Positions 1 to 5,908 are shown, counted from the stretch's first letter. The stretch is DNA of 9,657 nt from Rhodospirillaceae bacterium UBA3470 (GCA_002378125.1 DFRF01000198.1:7312-16968), one strand, 5' to 3'. Made by a program: numbers and translations. Notes: a model not told the origin generated them from the letters alone.

Positions 1-81
1 GCGTGTAACGCCGTGCATAAGGGCGGTCAGGCGGCAGCCTTGATCCTGAGCCAGAAGTTTTTAGGCGCCAAGGCGTTTTGA
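1..81 (+). CDS. TPP-dependent decarboxylase alpha (N-terminal/PYR-domain) subunit, C-terminal end only
   Basis: The first 81 bases read in frame 1 as 26 codons ending in TGA at 79-81. The visible residues include HKGGQAAALILSQKF and end in GAKAF. This ending resembles the C-terminus of the separate pyrimidine-binding subunit of sulfopyruvate/phosphonopyruvate decarboxylase-like enzymes (ComD-type). The main support is context: the next gene, 10 bases downstream on the same strand, is the matching PP-binding subunit, and the two are normally encoded as a pair. The gene is cut by the window edge, so its start and catalytic features are not visible. The subunit assignment is inferred from the neighbour and the short tail. 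Confidence 0.72.
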   Translation, partial: ACNAVHKGGQAAALILSQKFLGAKAF

Positions 82-91
82 GGAGACAGTT

Positions 92-688
92 ATGATAATC
101 AATCCCACGCTTGATCGCCGCGAAATTCTGAAACCGATTATTCCCAATCCAGAGAATTACTTGATCATAACTGGCCTGGCTGGTCCCGCACGCGACGCTG
201 CCGCGTTGACCGATGACGGGGCCAACACCTTCACCATGGCCGGTTGCATGGGCGCGGCGGTATCCATGGGGCTTGGCATGGCTCTGGTGGCACCAGAACG
301 TCAGATTTTGGTTATTACTGGCGACGGAGAATTGCTGATGAACCTCGGGTCACTGGCTAGTGTCGGGACATTGCAACCCGCCAATTTGAGCATCGTTTGT
401 ATTGACAACGGTTGCCACGGCGAAACCGGCGGCCAAACTGGCCATACGTCGCATCGCACGGACCTCGAAGTAATTGCGAAAGGGGCCGGCTTAAGGGCTA
501 CCATGACCTTGTCGGAGTCGTCACAATTCGCACAAGCCGCTGAATTTTTAATACAACCTGCTGCACCACGGTTCTTGCTTTGCCGTGTCATGGACGGCCC
601 GCCAACGGCTTACAAGCGCAACATCGACCCGGTTGCCTGCCGTTTGCGGTTCAAGGCGCACGTGGACGCGACAGCCGAACCTCGATAA
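92..688 (+). CDS. TPP-dependent decarboxylase beta (PP-domain) subunit, sulfopyruvate/phosphonopyruvate decarboxylase-like
   Basis: 198 residues, about the size of a stand-alone TPP-binding C-terminal subunit. The TPP/Mg2+ motif is clear: GDG at residues 77-79 and the closing DNG at 105-107, about 27 residues on. It is followed by HGETGGQTGHTS, a pattern typical of sulfopyruvate and phosphonopyruvate decarboxylase beta subunits. ITGDG and MGLGMALVAP are also typical of the PP fold. With the preceding subunit it should form a cytoplasmic heteromeric enzyme that decarboxylates a 2-oxo acid; the substrate (sulfopyruvate, phosphonopyruvate or another) cannot be told from sequence. The ATG at 92 has AGGAG at 81-85, overlapping the upstream stop region, so the two genes are probably co-transcribed and coupled. 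No further operon gene follows. Confidence 0.85.
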   Translation: MIINPTLDRREILKPIIPNPENYLIITGLAGPARDAAALTDDGANTFTMAGCMGAAVSMGLGMALVAPERQILVITGDGELLMNLGSLASVGTLQPANLSIVCIDNGCHGETGGQTGHTSHRTDLEVIAKGAGLRATMTLSESSQFAQAAEFLIQPAAPRFLLCRVMDGPPTAYKRNIDPVACRLRFKAHVDATAEPR

Positions 689-866
689 CGCCACACGATC
701 CACTGCTCATGCACAAGTCCATCCCCAAGAAAGTGCATTCTGGGGTTGAGCCAGCTGTTACCCCCGTGGACCACGCAATCGATCGGTTGCAAAATAACTT
801 TGTTCGGTTTCGGGCCTTCGGGTCGGAAGCTGGGCGAGATCAGGAAGCCTTCGGGTGGACATGTTT

Positions 867-940
867 AGGAGGCGTTAGGGCGTGCCTTCGAGCACGATGC
901 TAAGACTTCGCATTTGAACACTTGGAGCCTCCTTTTTATT
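867..940 (+). terminator. Branched stem structure ending in a U-tract: terminator or small RNA 3' end
   Basis: AGGAGGC (867-873) pairs perfectly with GCCTCCT (927-933), followed by T residues at 933-937 and ATTTT. The roughly 53 enclosed bases contain a second hairpin, CGTGC/GCACG (881-885/892-896, loop CTTCGA), and a weak third, ATGC/GCAT (897-900/910-913). The outer stem plus U-run is consistent with Rho-independent termination of the decarboxylase operon, whose stop lies about 180 bases upstream. The three-stem layout is larger than a plain terminator and could be the 3' part of a structured RNA. No known RNA family is recognised. Confidence 0.45.
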
Positions 941-1028
941 TTGCGCGATGGTCCGTTGCACCGCCTTTATTTTTGCTCCTCAAGGTTCGAATTTAGCCCG
1001 GAGGGTTGCCCCCGGCGCCTGAGGGACG

Positions 1029-1058
1029 AAAAAAAGATGCCCAGCGTGATGGCTGGGC
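1029..1058 (-). terminator. Rho-independent terminator for the csp1/74-residue gene unit
   Basis: Read on the minus strand, GCCCAGC (1058-1052), a six-base loop CATCAC and GCTGGGC (1045-1039) form a perfect 7-bp stem, followed by ATC and a run of seven T (complement of the A-run at 1029-1035). It lies about 130 bases beyond the stop of the minus-strand 74-residue gene, with no other gene between, so it probably ends that transcript. Confidence 0.8.
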
Positions 1059-1063
1059 CTCAT

Positions 1064-1110
1064 TTCAGCGTCAGAAGATGCTATCCGCGTCTATGCACTT
1101 GTACGCTGAA
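1064..1110 (-). repeat. 8-bp inverted repeat just upstream of the minus-strand terminator
   Basis: TTCAGCGT (1064-1071) and ACGCTGAA (1103-1110) are perfect reverse complements separated by 31 bases. In a minus-strand transcript this would fold into a long stem-loop lying 5 bases before the terminator stem. It would give the mRNA, or an RNA released from it, a two-hairpin 3' end. Confidence 0.4.
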
Positions 1111-1189
1111 GTCAGCAATCGGGGGTGACTCGTCGGTCCACAAGAAGTTGTGCCGTTAATTTATAATGACAATAAGTTTATTGTTCCCG

Positions 1190-1414
1190 CTACTTTGCAG
1201 CAATCCACGGGGCATGCTGGGCGGCTGTGGAGCGCGCGTCAGATTCTGTGGAAAAGCGTTGTTCTGCGAATCCACCAATGGCAAACCAGCTACTAAGCGC
1301 CTCAGCATCGCGCCGATAAATTTCGAACCCGTAGCTTCCGTCTTCTCGCTGGAAAAGATCAACGCAACGGGCGCCATCGAATGTTTCCAGCGATCGCAGG
1401 ACAAGGTTCCTCAT
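1190..1414 (-). CDS. Small conserved-looking hypothetical protein (74 aa)
   Basis: 74 residues with a compact, non-random pattern: CVDLFQREDGSYGFEIYRRD, then WFAIGG, then a C-terminal TAAQHAPWI. Short proteins with an aromatic-rich 'DGSxGFExxRRD...W...PW' pattern occur as uncharacterised genes in alphaproteobacteria. I recognise the type but know of no function. No signal peptide or membrane segment is visible, so it is probably cytoplasmic. It lies 72 bases downstream of csp1 on the same strand and before a shared terminator, suggesting an operon. The ATG at 1414 lacks a clear Shine-Dalgarno sequence, and a 9-bp hairpin (1430-1450) sits 15 bases upstream, so translation may be weak or controlled. 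A plus-strand ORF over the same bases looks like its shadow. Confidence 0.6.
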   Translation of the reverse strand: MRNLVLRSLETFDGARCVDLFQREDGSYGFEIYRRDAEALSSWFAIGGFAEQRFSTESDARSTAAQHAPWIAAK

Positions 1415-1429
1415 GGCGATAAGCGAAGA

Positions 1430-1450
1430 GCCGTTGGATGATCCAACGGC
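1430..1450 (-). promoter_or_regulatory. Intercistronic hairpin upstream of the 74-residue gene
   Basis: GCCGTTGGA (1430-1438) and TCCAACGGC (1442-1450) form a perfect 9-bp stem with a 3-base loop. On the minus strand it is followed by CTCTTCGCTT, too broken for a strong U-tract. It may attenuate transcription, stabilise the csp1 mRNA 3' end, or limit ribosome access to the ATG at 1414. Confidence 0.5.
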
Positions 1451-1466
1451 CCTTGATAACTCGATA

Positions 1467-1482
1467 TCCGCGCTAGCGCGGA
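1467..1482 (-). repeat. 16-bp perfect palindrome just after csp1
   Basis: TCCGCGCTAGCGCGGA is a perfect 16-bp palindrome lying 4 bases beyond the csp1 stop on the minus strand. As RNA it gives a short GC-rich hairpin. Together with the hairpin at 1430-1450 it makes a tandem structure between csp1 and the next gene, typical of an mRNA-stabilising or partial termination region. A protein-binding site is also possible. Confidence 0.5.
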
Positions 1483-1486
1483 GGAC

Positions 1487-1696
1487 TTAGTCGAGCGCCT
1501 TGATATCTTCGGCAGAAGTTCGACCATCGCGACCGGGCGCAATCTCGAACTCAACCTTCTGACCTTCGCGTAGGCCCTGCAGGCCCGCAGCCTCAACTGC
1601 GGAAATATGCACGAATACATCCTTGCCGCCATCTTCGGGTTCAATGAAGCCGTATCCCTTCGTGGAGTTGAACCACTTAACTGTACCAGTAGACAT
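1487..1696 (-). CDS. Cold-shock protein, CspA family (csp1)
   Basis: A 69-residue single cold-shock domain, the usual length. The nucleic-acid-binding motifs are intact: KGYGFI at residues 13-18 (RNP1) and VFVHI at 27-31 (RNP2), after the family opening GTVKWFN. Such proteins bind single-stranded RNA/DNA in the cytoplasm and act as RNA chaperones. The ATG at 1696 is chosen because the domain begins there and GAAGGAA lies 6-12 bases upstream. The frame stays open further upstream, to an ATG at 1933, but that extension crosses a terminator (1767-1798) and part of a riboswitch, so it is unlikely to be the normal product. It probably shares a transcript with the 74-residue gene downstream. The gene resembles csp2 (2194-2403) closely. 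Confidence 0.96.
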   Translation of the reverse strand: MSTGTVKWFNSTKGYGFIEPEDGGKDVFVHISAVEAAGLQGLREGQKVEFEIAPGRDGRTSAEDIKALD

Positions 1697-1766
1697 AAAA
1701 ATTCCTTCGAAATAAGCGTGAAACGCGTATTTGCCGCATATCTGCCATAATTGAAAGTGAAATTTT

Positions 1767-1798
1767 AAAAAAAAACCGGACCCCTTGCTACGTCCGGT
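1767..1798 (-). terminator. Strong Rho-independent terminator closing the riboswitch transcript
   Basis: On the minus strand ACCGGAC (1798-1792), a 10-base loop and GTCCGGT (1781-1775) form a perfect 7-bp stem followed at once by a run of T residues (complement of the A-run at 1767-1775). It stands 28 bases after the TAA (1827-1829) of the short coding tail and about 70 bases before csp1. It separates the TPP-riboswitch transcript from csp1. Confidence 0.88.
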
Positions 1799-1826
1799 CA
1801 TGGATCCTCCAAATTTGCAGAAGGAC

Positions 1827-1946
1827 TTATTTAACCGCTTCCGTGGCTTTGTTGAAATGTTCGTCCTTGTAGACCTCGGAGCATTCCTCGGTCTGGGAAG
1901 GCGCAAAGCAGGTCGAGTGCGCCGATGTTCCATCCCTATGCCGGCG
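1827..1946 (-). pseudogene. Short coding tail after the TPP riboswitch, probable gene remnant
   Basis: On the minus strand one frame is open from just after a TGA (1947-1949) to a TAA (1827-1829). Its last 30 codons read like genuine protein (CFAPSQTEECSEVYKDEH, then ATEAVK). The frame has no ATG, GTG or TTG start, and its opening codons lie inside the 3' part of the riboswitch aptamer. Stop and terminator are placed as for a real gene end. The simplest reading is that a riboswitch-controlled gene lost its 5' part by deletion, leaving its C-terminal codons. The original protein is not recognised. Alternatively it may be chance coding-like sequence, or a short peptide with an unusual start. 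Confidence 0.4.
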
Positions 1947-2028
1947 TCACTGGGATCAGGTTCGACGGGTCAACGCAGGCAATGTGCCTGGAACTCTCAG
2001 CCCAAAAAAAATTGGGCTCCCCGTGGAA
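1928..2028 (-). ncRNA. TPP (thiamine pyrophosphate) riboswitch, THI element
   Basis: The minus strand carries the conserved THI-box parts in order: GGGGAGCCC, then the CTGAGA core, ACCC, AACCTGATC, and finally the CATAGGGA closing segment. P1 is TTCCA (2028-2024) pairing with TGGAA (1932-1928). P3 is AGCCCAA/TTGGGCT with a T6 loop, and an extra 5-bp hairpin CAGGC/GCCTG follows. The family binds TPP and represses thiamine synthesis or uptake genes. Here no such gene follows: 100 bases after P1 lies only the short coding tail, then a strong terminator, then csp1. It looks vestigial or orphaned, although the aptamer itself appears intact. Confidence 0.93.
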
Positions 2029-2036
2029 TAGGTGCA

Positions 2037-2065
2037 ATGCGCGGAGGGGACGCGTGCAGTGTCAA
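2037..2065 (-). promoter_or_regulatory. Candidate sigma-70-type promoter for the TPP riboswitch
   Basis: On the minus strand a perfect TTGACA (2065-2060) is followed after 17 bases by GCGCAT (2042-2037), a poor -10 box. Transcription would start near 2030, two bases before the first P1 base of the riboswitch, which is where it should start. The placement supports the call; the weak -10 lowers confidence. Confidence 0.45.
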
Positions 2066-2145
2066 GGCGACTAAAGGCACGTTGGAGCGGGAAATGAAAA
2101 ACCTGAATGCCTCCCGCGTCGATGCGATGTGGGCACACCCAACGT

Positions 2146-2160
2146 GGCGCCCGAAGCGCC
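2146..2160 (-). repeat. Small hairpin downstream of csp2
   Basis: GGCGC (2146-2150) and GCGCC (2156-2160) form a 5-bp stem with a 5-base loop, about 33 bases beyond the csp2 stop on the minus strand. No T-run follows, so it is not a standard terminator, but it may mark the csp2 mRNA 3' end. Confidence 0.25.
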
Positions 2161-2193
2161 CGGATATAGCTTAACAAATTAAGGTGAGTTGGC

Positions 2194-2403
2194 TTACTCG
2201 GTGACTTTCAATTCGCCGGCCGCCATTCGACCGTCACGTCCTGGGACGAGTTCGAATTCCACCTTCTGACCCTCCTTTAATTCGGCCAGGCCCGCTTCTT
2301 GAACGGCGGAAATATGCACGAAGGCATCCTTTCCACCATCGTCAGGCTCAATGAATCCAAAACCCTTGGTTGGATTAAACCACTTCACAGTACCACTAGG
2401 CAT
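2194..2403 (-). CDS. Cold-shock protein, CspA family (csp2)
   Basis: A 69-residue cold-shock domain with KGFGFI at residues 13-18 (RNP1) and AFVHI at 27-31 (RNP2). It should act as a cytoplasmic single-stranded nucleic acid chaperone. The start at 2403 is supported by a strong AGGAGG about 8 bases upstream and by the family opening GTVKWFN at residues 4-10. The longer upstream frame (to 2664) has no homology-like content. Csp1 and Csp2 are the same length and differ at scattered positions, so they look like diverged duplicates. The riboswitch transcript lies between them on the same strand. A roughly 430-base upstream region separates csp2 from the divergent FAD enzyme and gives room for a long 5' UTR, common in cold-shock genes but not demonstrable here. 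Confidence 0.96.
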   Translation of the reverse strand: MPSGTVKWFNPTKGFGFIEPDDGGKDAFVHISAVQEAGLAELKEGQKVEFELVPGRDGRMAAGELKVTE

Positions 2404-2836
2404 CTTCACTCCCTCCTCGTGTCGCCTCCCCGCGACTTGAGTTCTTAATATCGCGATAAGCGACACGCGTCTTCCGTCCGGCGAAACCGTAAATTCTGTG
2501 TCACGATTCCACGCCCCTAAACAATGGACGGACCGTGAACGGATGGCAAGGATTAAGTTCTCGGCGGTGGCGCCAGCCCCTGATTTCCCGGGCCACTTCG
2601 GCCATATCGAGGATACGGCCCATTCCTGCCCACTTGACGGTCCGGCATACCTTCCTGATCCCAATCGAACGTGAATGATGAGCGGTCTAATAGTTGGATT
2701 GATGACGGGTAATGCGGGGAGCTCACTTAGGCACGTGGCCTTTGACTATGCCCCGCGAAGGAAATGATCATGGGAATGCTATCTTTAATGTTTCGCTGTT
2801 GCTGGGCGTCCCGCGTCAGCTTAAGTTGGCGCCGTC
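2404..2836. other. Divergent intergenic region between csp2 and the FAD enzyme
   Basis: 433 bases that must hold the promoters of two divergent genes. I could not identify a convincing -35/-10 pair for either. A minus-strand frame of about 40 codons starts in the middle (MGRILDMAEVAREI...), and a short plus-strand ORF starts near 2770 after GAAGGAAA and overlaps the FAD-enzyme start. Neither resembles a known family. Confidence 0.5.
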
Positions 2837-3979
2837 ATGAACGAACCCAATCGAACGGCTGATATTATCGTAATTGGCGCTGGAATAGCAGGCGCGTCAG
2901 TCGCGTATGAACTGGCGCATCGCGGCATGAGCGTTTGCATTGTGGAAATGGAGGCCCACCCGGGCTATCACACGACAGGGCGATCGGCAGCGACCTTTGT
3001 CGGGTGTTACGGGAATGAGGTTATTAGAGCGATTAGCGCTGCCAGTCGGACGTTCTTCGATAACCCGCCGCCGGGGTTTTGTGACCATCCTCTCTTGGCC
3101 GACCGCGGCGCACTCTACGTAGCTGGCGAAGCACAGTTGGACGACTTGGACGAATTCCTTACCGAGCCGTCGAATCTAGGCCTTCTTGAGCGTATTGATC
3201 CATTGGCGGTTCTTGAGATGGTTCCCGTCTTGAACGCGGAGGTAGTGGCCGGCGCGGCTTATGAACGTGACGCTCAGGACATTGATGCGAACGCCTTTTT
3301 GATGGGATACCTTAAGGGGTTTCGCGACGCCGGCGGGATCTTAGAGACAGGAGCTGAAGTCCGAACCCTTATCCGGCGCGCCGGCGCATGGGCAATCGAT
3401 ACATCAGTGGGGACTATGTCCGCCCCCATTGTTGTCAACGCCGCCGGCGCGTGGGGCGATGAGGTTGCTTATCGTGCCGGCACGCAACCAGTGGGGCTGG
3501 TGCCAAAGCGTCGAACGGCACTGACGATTGATCCCGGTGAGCCGTGTACAGATTGGCCGCTGACCATCAGCCTCGATGAAACCTGGTATTTCCGGCCGGA
3601 AGCTGGAGACCTGTTGATTTCGCCGGCGGACGAAACGCCCTCAGTGCCCTGCGATAGCCAGCCTGAAGAACTTGATATTGCCGCGTGCATTGACCAGATC
3701 GAGGGTGTGACTCGGATTAGGGTGGGGCGGCTGATCTCGAAGCGGGCAGGTTTGCGTACTTTCGTCCATGACAAGTCACCAGTGTGTGGATACGCGGATG
3801 ACGTCGATGGGTTTTTTTGGCTGGTGGGGCAAGGGGGGTATGGCATTCAAACCGCACCGGCCTTGGCGGATATCGCCGCCTGTCTAGTGATTGGAGAAGA
3901 CATTCCCAAAGACGTGCAGGTTCGCGGTGTGACTTTGGAAAGCTTGTCGCCGGCGCGTTTGTCGTGCGATTTTCTCTAA
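2837..3979 (+). CDS. FAD-dependent D-amino-acid dehydrogenase, D-arginine dehydrogenase (DauA)-like
   Basis: 380 residues, near the 375 of Pseudomonas aeruginosa D-arginine dehydrogenase. The Rossmann FAD motif GAGIAG is at 14-19 with the ribose-binding Glu37; TTGRSAA (46-52), NAAGAW (201-206) and GQGGYGIQT (331-339) are DAO-family signatures. By alignment from memory, Tyr58, Arg225/226, Tyr251 and Arg307 match the substrate-carboxylate and catalytic residues Tyr53, Arg222, Tyr249 and Arg305. His48 is Thr53 here, and Glu87, which holds the cationic side chain of D-Arg, is Ala92. It probably oxidises a D-amino acid or related amine to an imino acid, but the preferred substrate is likely not D-Arg. 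No Shine-Dalgarno is obvious before ATG 2837. It appears monocistronic. Confidence 0.85.
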   Translation: MNEPNRTADIIVIGAGIAGASVAYELAHRGMSVCIVEMEAHPGYHTTGRSAATFVGCYGNEVIRAISAASRTFFDNPPPGFCDHPLLADRGALYVAGEAQLDDLDEFLTEPSNLGLLERIDPLAVLEMVPVLNAEVVAGAAYERDAQDIDANAFLMGYLKGFRDAGGILETGAEVRTLIRRAGAWAIDTSVGTMSAPIVVNAAGAWGDEVAYRAGTQPVGLVPKRRTALTIDPGEPCTDWPLTISLDETWYFRPEAGDLLISPADETPSVPCDSQPEELDIAACIDQIEGVTRIRVGRLISKRAGLRTFVHDKSPVCGYADDVDGFFWLVGQGGYGIQTAPALADIAACLVIGEDIPKDVQVRGVTLESLSPARLSCDFL

Positions 3980-4545
3980 CTGGCCGCCAGCAGATTCAGA
4001 GCGAACGTGTCACGCTGCCGGTGCCGTTATGAGTGAACATTCCCATCGCGATTATTGATGCCAGGGCCCTTGCCGGCAATGCTGATGAGCAAGAATGGGT
4101 CTTTCGTCCTCCATTTCGCGTAGTCGCGCCAGGTATCGGCTTGCGACGGGATTGTCGCGCGGCGCGACGGACTTGAGGTGATTGTGGTTGACGTTGTTCC
4201 GCCGGACCTGTGCTGCATAACCAAACCAGCCATAAAGGCAACAGCGACAATAATCCCGCCAGTTCCAACAGTGCTGCATAGAAAATCGTATCCGGCCAGC
4301 CCTGCATAAAAGCGCTCAGCATCAAGCTGGGGGCACCCAAGTTGAACAATCCGACTCAAAGGAGCAGCAGATAATGATGCACGGGCCCATTCTTCAATAA
4401 AATACCGTGCAGCGATAGATAATGGTGTATGTTTAGTGCGGCGTTAGGCCAATTCAATTCGCTCGCGCAAGGAGTTTGCCGCGGGACCGGCGTTGGGGGC
4501 CCGAGCGCAATAGGTTCTAAAAATGTCTGGGAAGCGGATATTCGC
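3980..4545. other. Gap holding only a doubtful minus-strand frame
   Basis: 566 bases between the FAD enzyme and rsmB. No clear terminator for the FAD gene and no clear rsmB promoter were found. The only coding-like material is the minus-strand frame at 4027-4443, described separately. Confidence 0.5.
4027..4443 (-). pseudogene. Open minus-strand frame lacking a normal start; possible decayed membrane protein gene
   Basis: The frame is open for 138 codons between a TAA (4444-4446) and the stop at 4027, but contains no ATG or GTG before its middle. The only early start is TTG at 4359, without a Shine-Dalgarno. The translation looks protein-like before that TTG (ARYFIEEWARASL, then the downstream LGCPQLDAERFYAGLAGYDF), which suggests the reading frame once began further upstream. 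A hydrophobic stretch GIIVAVAFMAGLVM could be one membrane segment; the C-terminal part (TWRDYAKWRTKDPFLL) is polar. No family is recognised. It may be a 5'-truncated gene or a chance open frame; an overlapping frame (3996-4349) is also hydrophobic but ends in low-quality Arg/Ser-rich sequence. Confidence 0.3.
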
Positions 4546-5868
4546 ATGAGGCCGGGTCCTCGCCTTATGGCCTGTCAGGAACTTCTTGATGAAATCTGGG
4601 GGGGCACATCGCCGCCGGATGTTGTCATAGATACCTATTTCCGTCGACGCCGTTACGCGGGGAGTGGAGATCGCCGAGCCATCAAAGACCGAATCTACAA
4701 CATCCTCCGTCGGCGCGCGAAACTCGATTGGTGGATTGCACGCATAGGCATTGGATTGTCGCCGTCGGCGAGGACCCGCCTCATTGCAGACCTCGCAATG
4801 TCGGATCGGTCGGCACCCGAGCAGATTGCCAGCTGGTTTTCCGGGGCCAAACATTTTCCATCGGCTTTGGATAGCCTGGAGTGTGAATTGGCGGATGCCC
4901 TATACGGACGGCCGTTGATGCACCCAGACATGCCGCGCCCGGTTGCCTTCGAATATCCGGCATGGATGGACCGGTCGCTGAGCGCACTGTGGGGCGATCG
5001 CCTGGAAGAGGAGATTGCCGGGCTCAACGAGCGCGCGCCGGTCGATCTTCGGGTCAACACGCTGAAAACCTCGCGGGAGGCCGCGCAGACCGCGTTGTCG
5101 GAGGTCTGTATCGAGGCGCATCCCACGCCATTTTCTCCCTTGGGGTTGCGGGTCGACGGGCACCCCCGGTTGGGAGGAACCGCGGCCTTTAAAAAGGGGT
5201 TGGTGGAGATCCAGGATGAGGGATCGCAACTTCTCTCGTTCCTTGTCGGTGCTGGCCCGGGCATGATCGTGGTTGACTACTGCGCCGGAGCGGGGGGCAA
5301 GACCCTTGCGATGGCGGCGACCATGGGGCGTGAAGGCGCGCTGGCTGGAGAGCTTTATGCCTGTGACATCTCGGCAAAACGCATGGAACCCTTGCAGAGC
5401 CGAATTAAGCGCGCTGGCGCGTTTCGGGTAAAGCGCCAGACGATCGCCGCAACCGATGACAACTGGGTGGCGGAAAATGCGGGCCGTGTGGATCGGGTCC
5501 TAGCGGACGTACCTTGCACTGGAACGGGCACATGGCGGCGCGAAGTCAATGCTAAATGGCGTTATCAGCCGGCGGATCTGGATGCCCTCTGCGAGGACCA
5601 GAGGTCTATTCTGGGTGCCGCTTCCACATTGGTGAAAACTGGTGGTCGCCTAGTCTACGCAACTTGCTCGCTTTTGCAGGAGGAGAACGAGCAGCAGGTT
5701 ACTTGGTTCTTGGCGAATTTTCCTAATTTTAGCGCTCTTTCCATTGACCAGGTATGGCGTGAAACCATCGGCGGTCGGCCGCCGCCGGCTGGGCCCGGGT
5801 TGCGCCTCAGTCCGGCTTCTACGGGGACTGATGGCTTCTTTTGCGCCGTACTGGAACGTCAGAATTGA
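4546..5868 (+). CDS. rsmB: 16S rRNA (cytosine-C5)-methyltransferase RsmB/NOP2 family
   Basis: 440 residues from the chosen ATG, close to alphaproteobacterial RsmB length. The N-terminal NusB-like part begins ELLDEIW and includes YFRRRRYAGSGDRRAIKDRI. The SAM-binding motif I DYCAGAGGK is at 244-252. Motif IV is DVPCTGTG with PC at 323-324, and motif VI is ATCS with Cys374. The two cysteines match the RsmB mechanism: the motif VI Cys attacks C6 and the motif IV Cys releases the product. It methylates 16S rRNA in the cytoplasm (C967 in E. coli). The frame is open to an ATG at 4429, but the family aligns from ATG 4546, which has GGAAGCGG upstream. It is followed by a weak hairpin and no co-directional gene for 200 bases. 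Confidence 0.94.
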   Translation: MRPGPRLMACQELLDEIWGGTSPPDVVIDTYFRRRRYAGSGDRRAIKDRIYNILRRRAKLDWWIARIGIGLSPSARTRLIADLAMSDRSAPEQIASWFSGAKHFPSALDSLECELADALYGRPLMHPDMPRPVAFEYPAWMDRSLSALWGDRLEEEIAGLNERAPVDLRVNTLKTSREAAQTALSEVCIEAHPTPFSPLGLRVDGHPRLGGTAAFKKGLVEIQDEGSQLLSFLVGAGPGMIVVDYCAGAGGKTLAMAATMGREGALAGELYACDISAKRMEPLQSRIKRAGAFRVKRQTIAATDDNWVAENAGRVDRVLADVPCTGTGTWRREVNAKWRYQPADLDALCEDQRSILGAASTLVKTGGRLVYATCSLLQEENEQQVTWFLANFPNFSALSIDQVWRETIGGRPPPAGPGLRLSPASTGTDGFFCAVLERQN

Positions 5869-5882
5869 ACGCTTTTTCCCTT

Positions 5883-5908
5883 AAGCCCTTGCAATTGGTT
5901 GGGTTTTA
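5883..5908 (+). terminator. Weak candidate terminator after rsmB
   Basis: AAGCCC (5883-5888) can pair with GGGTTT (5901-5906), with one G-U pair and a 12-base loop, followed by only TTAG. It lies 15 bases after the rsmB stop. The position is right but the stem is weak. Confidence 0.28.

Larger units (their letters stand above)
689..1189. other. Gap without a convincing gene
   Basis: 501 bases between the decarboxylase stop and the convergent 74-residue minus-strand gene. Two open plus-strand frames exist (580-903 and 914-1159), but neither resembles a known family and the first overlaps the decarboxylase gene in another frame. The stretch holds a structured element with a U-tract at 867-937 (+), a minus-strand terminator at 1029-1058, and an 8-bp inverted repeat at 1064-1110. 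Nothing else is recognised. Confidence 0.6.

Noticed and set aside
580..903. 107-codon plus-strand frame after the decarboxylase
   Set aside because: It starts inside the decarboxylase gene in another frame, resembles no family, and its end overlaps the structured element at 867-937. A shorter form from 709 cannot be fully excluded.
983..998. GGTTCGAATTTAGCCC, like a tRNA or tmRNA T-loop
   Set aside because: The flanking bases do not form a 5-bp T-stem, and no acceptor or anticodon arm is found around it on either strand.
3996..4349. 117-codon minus-strand frame with a hydrophobic N-terminus
   Set aside because: It starts with TTG without a Shine-Dalgarno and becomes Arg/Ser/Gln-rich like an out-of-frame translation; the overlapping frame 4027-4443 is more protein-like.
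4695..5264. 189-codon minus-strand frame inside rsmB
   Set aside because: It lies wholly opposite a well-conserved rsmB coding region and has Ser/Arg/Pro-rich shadow composition.
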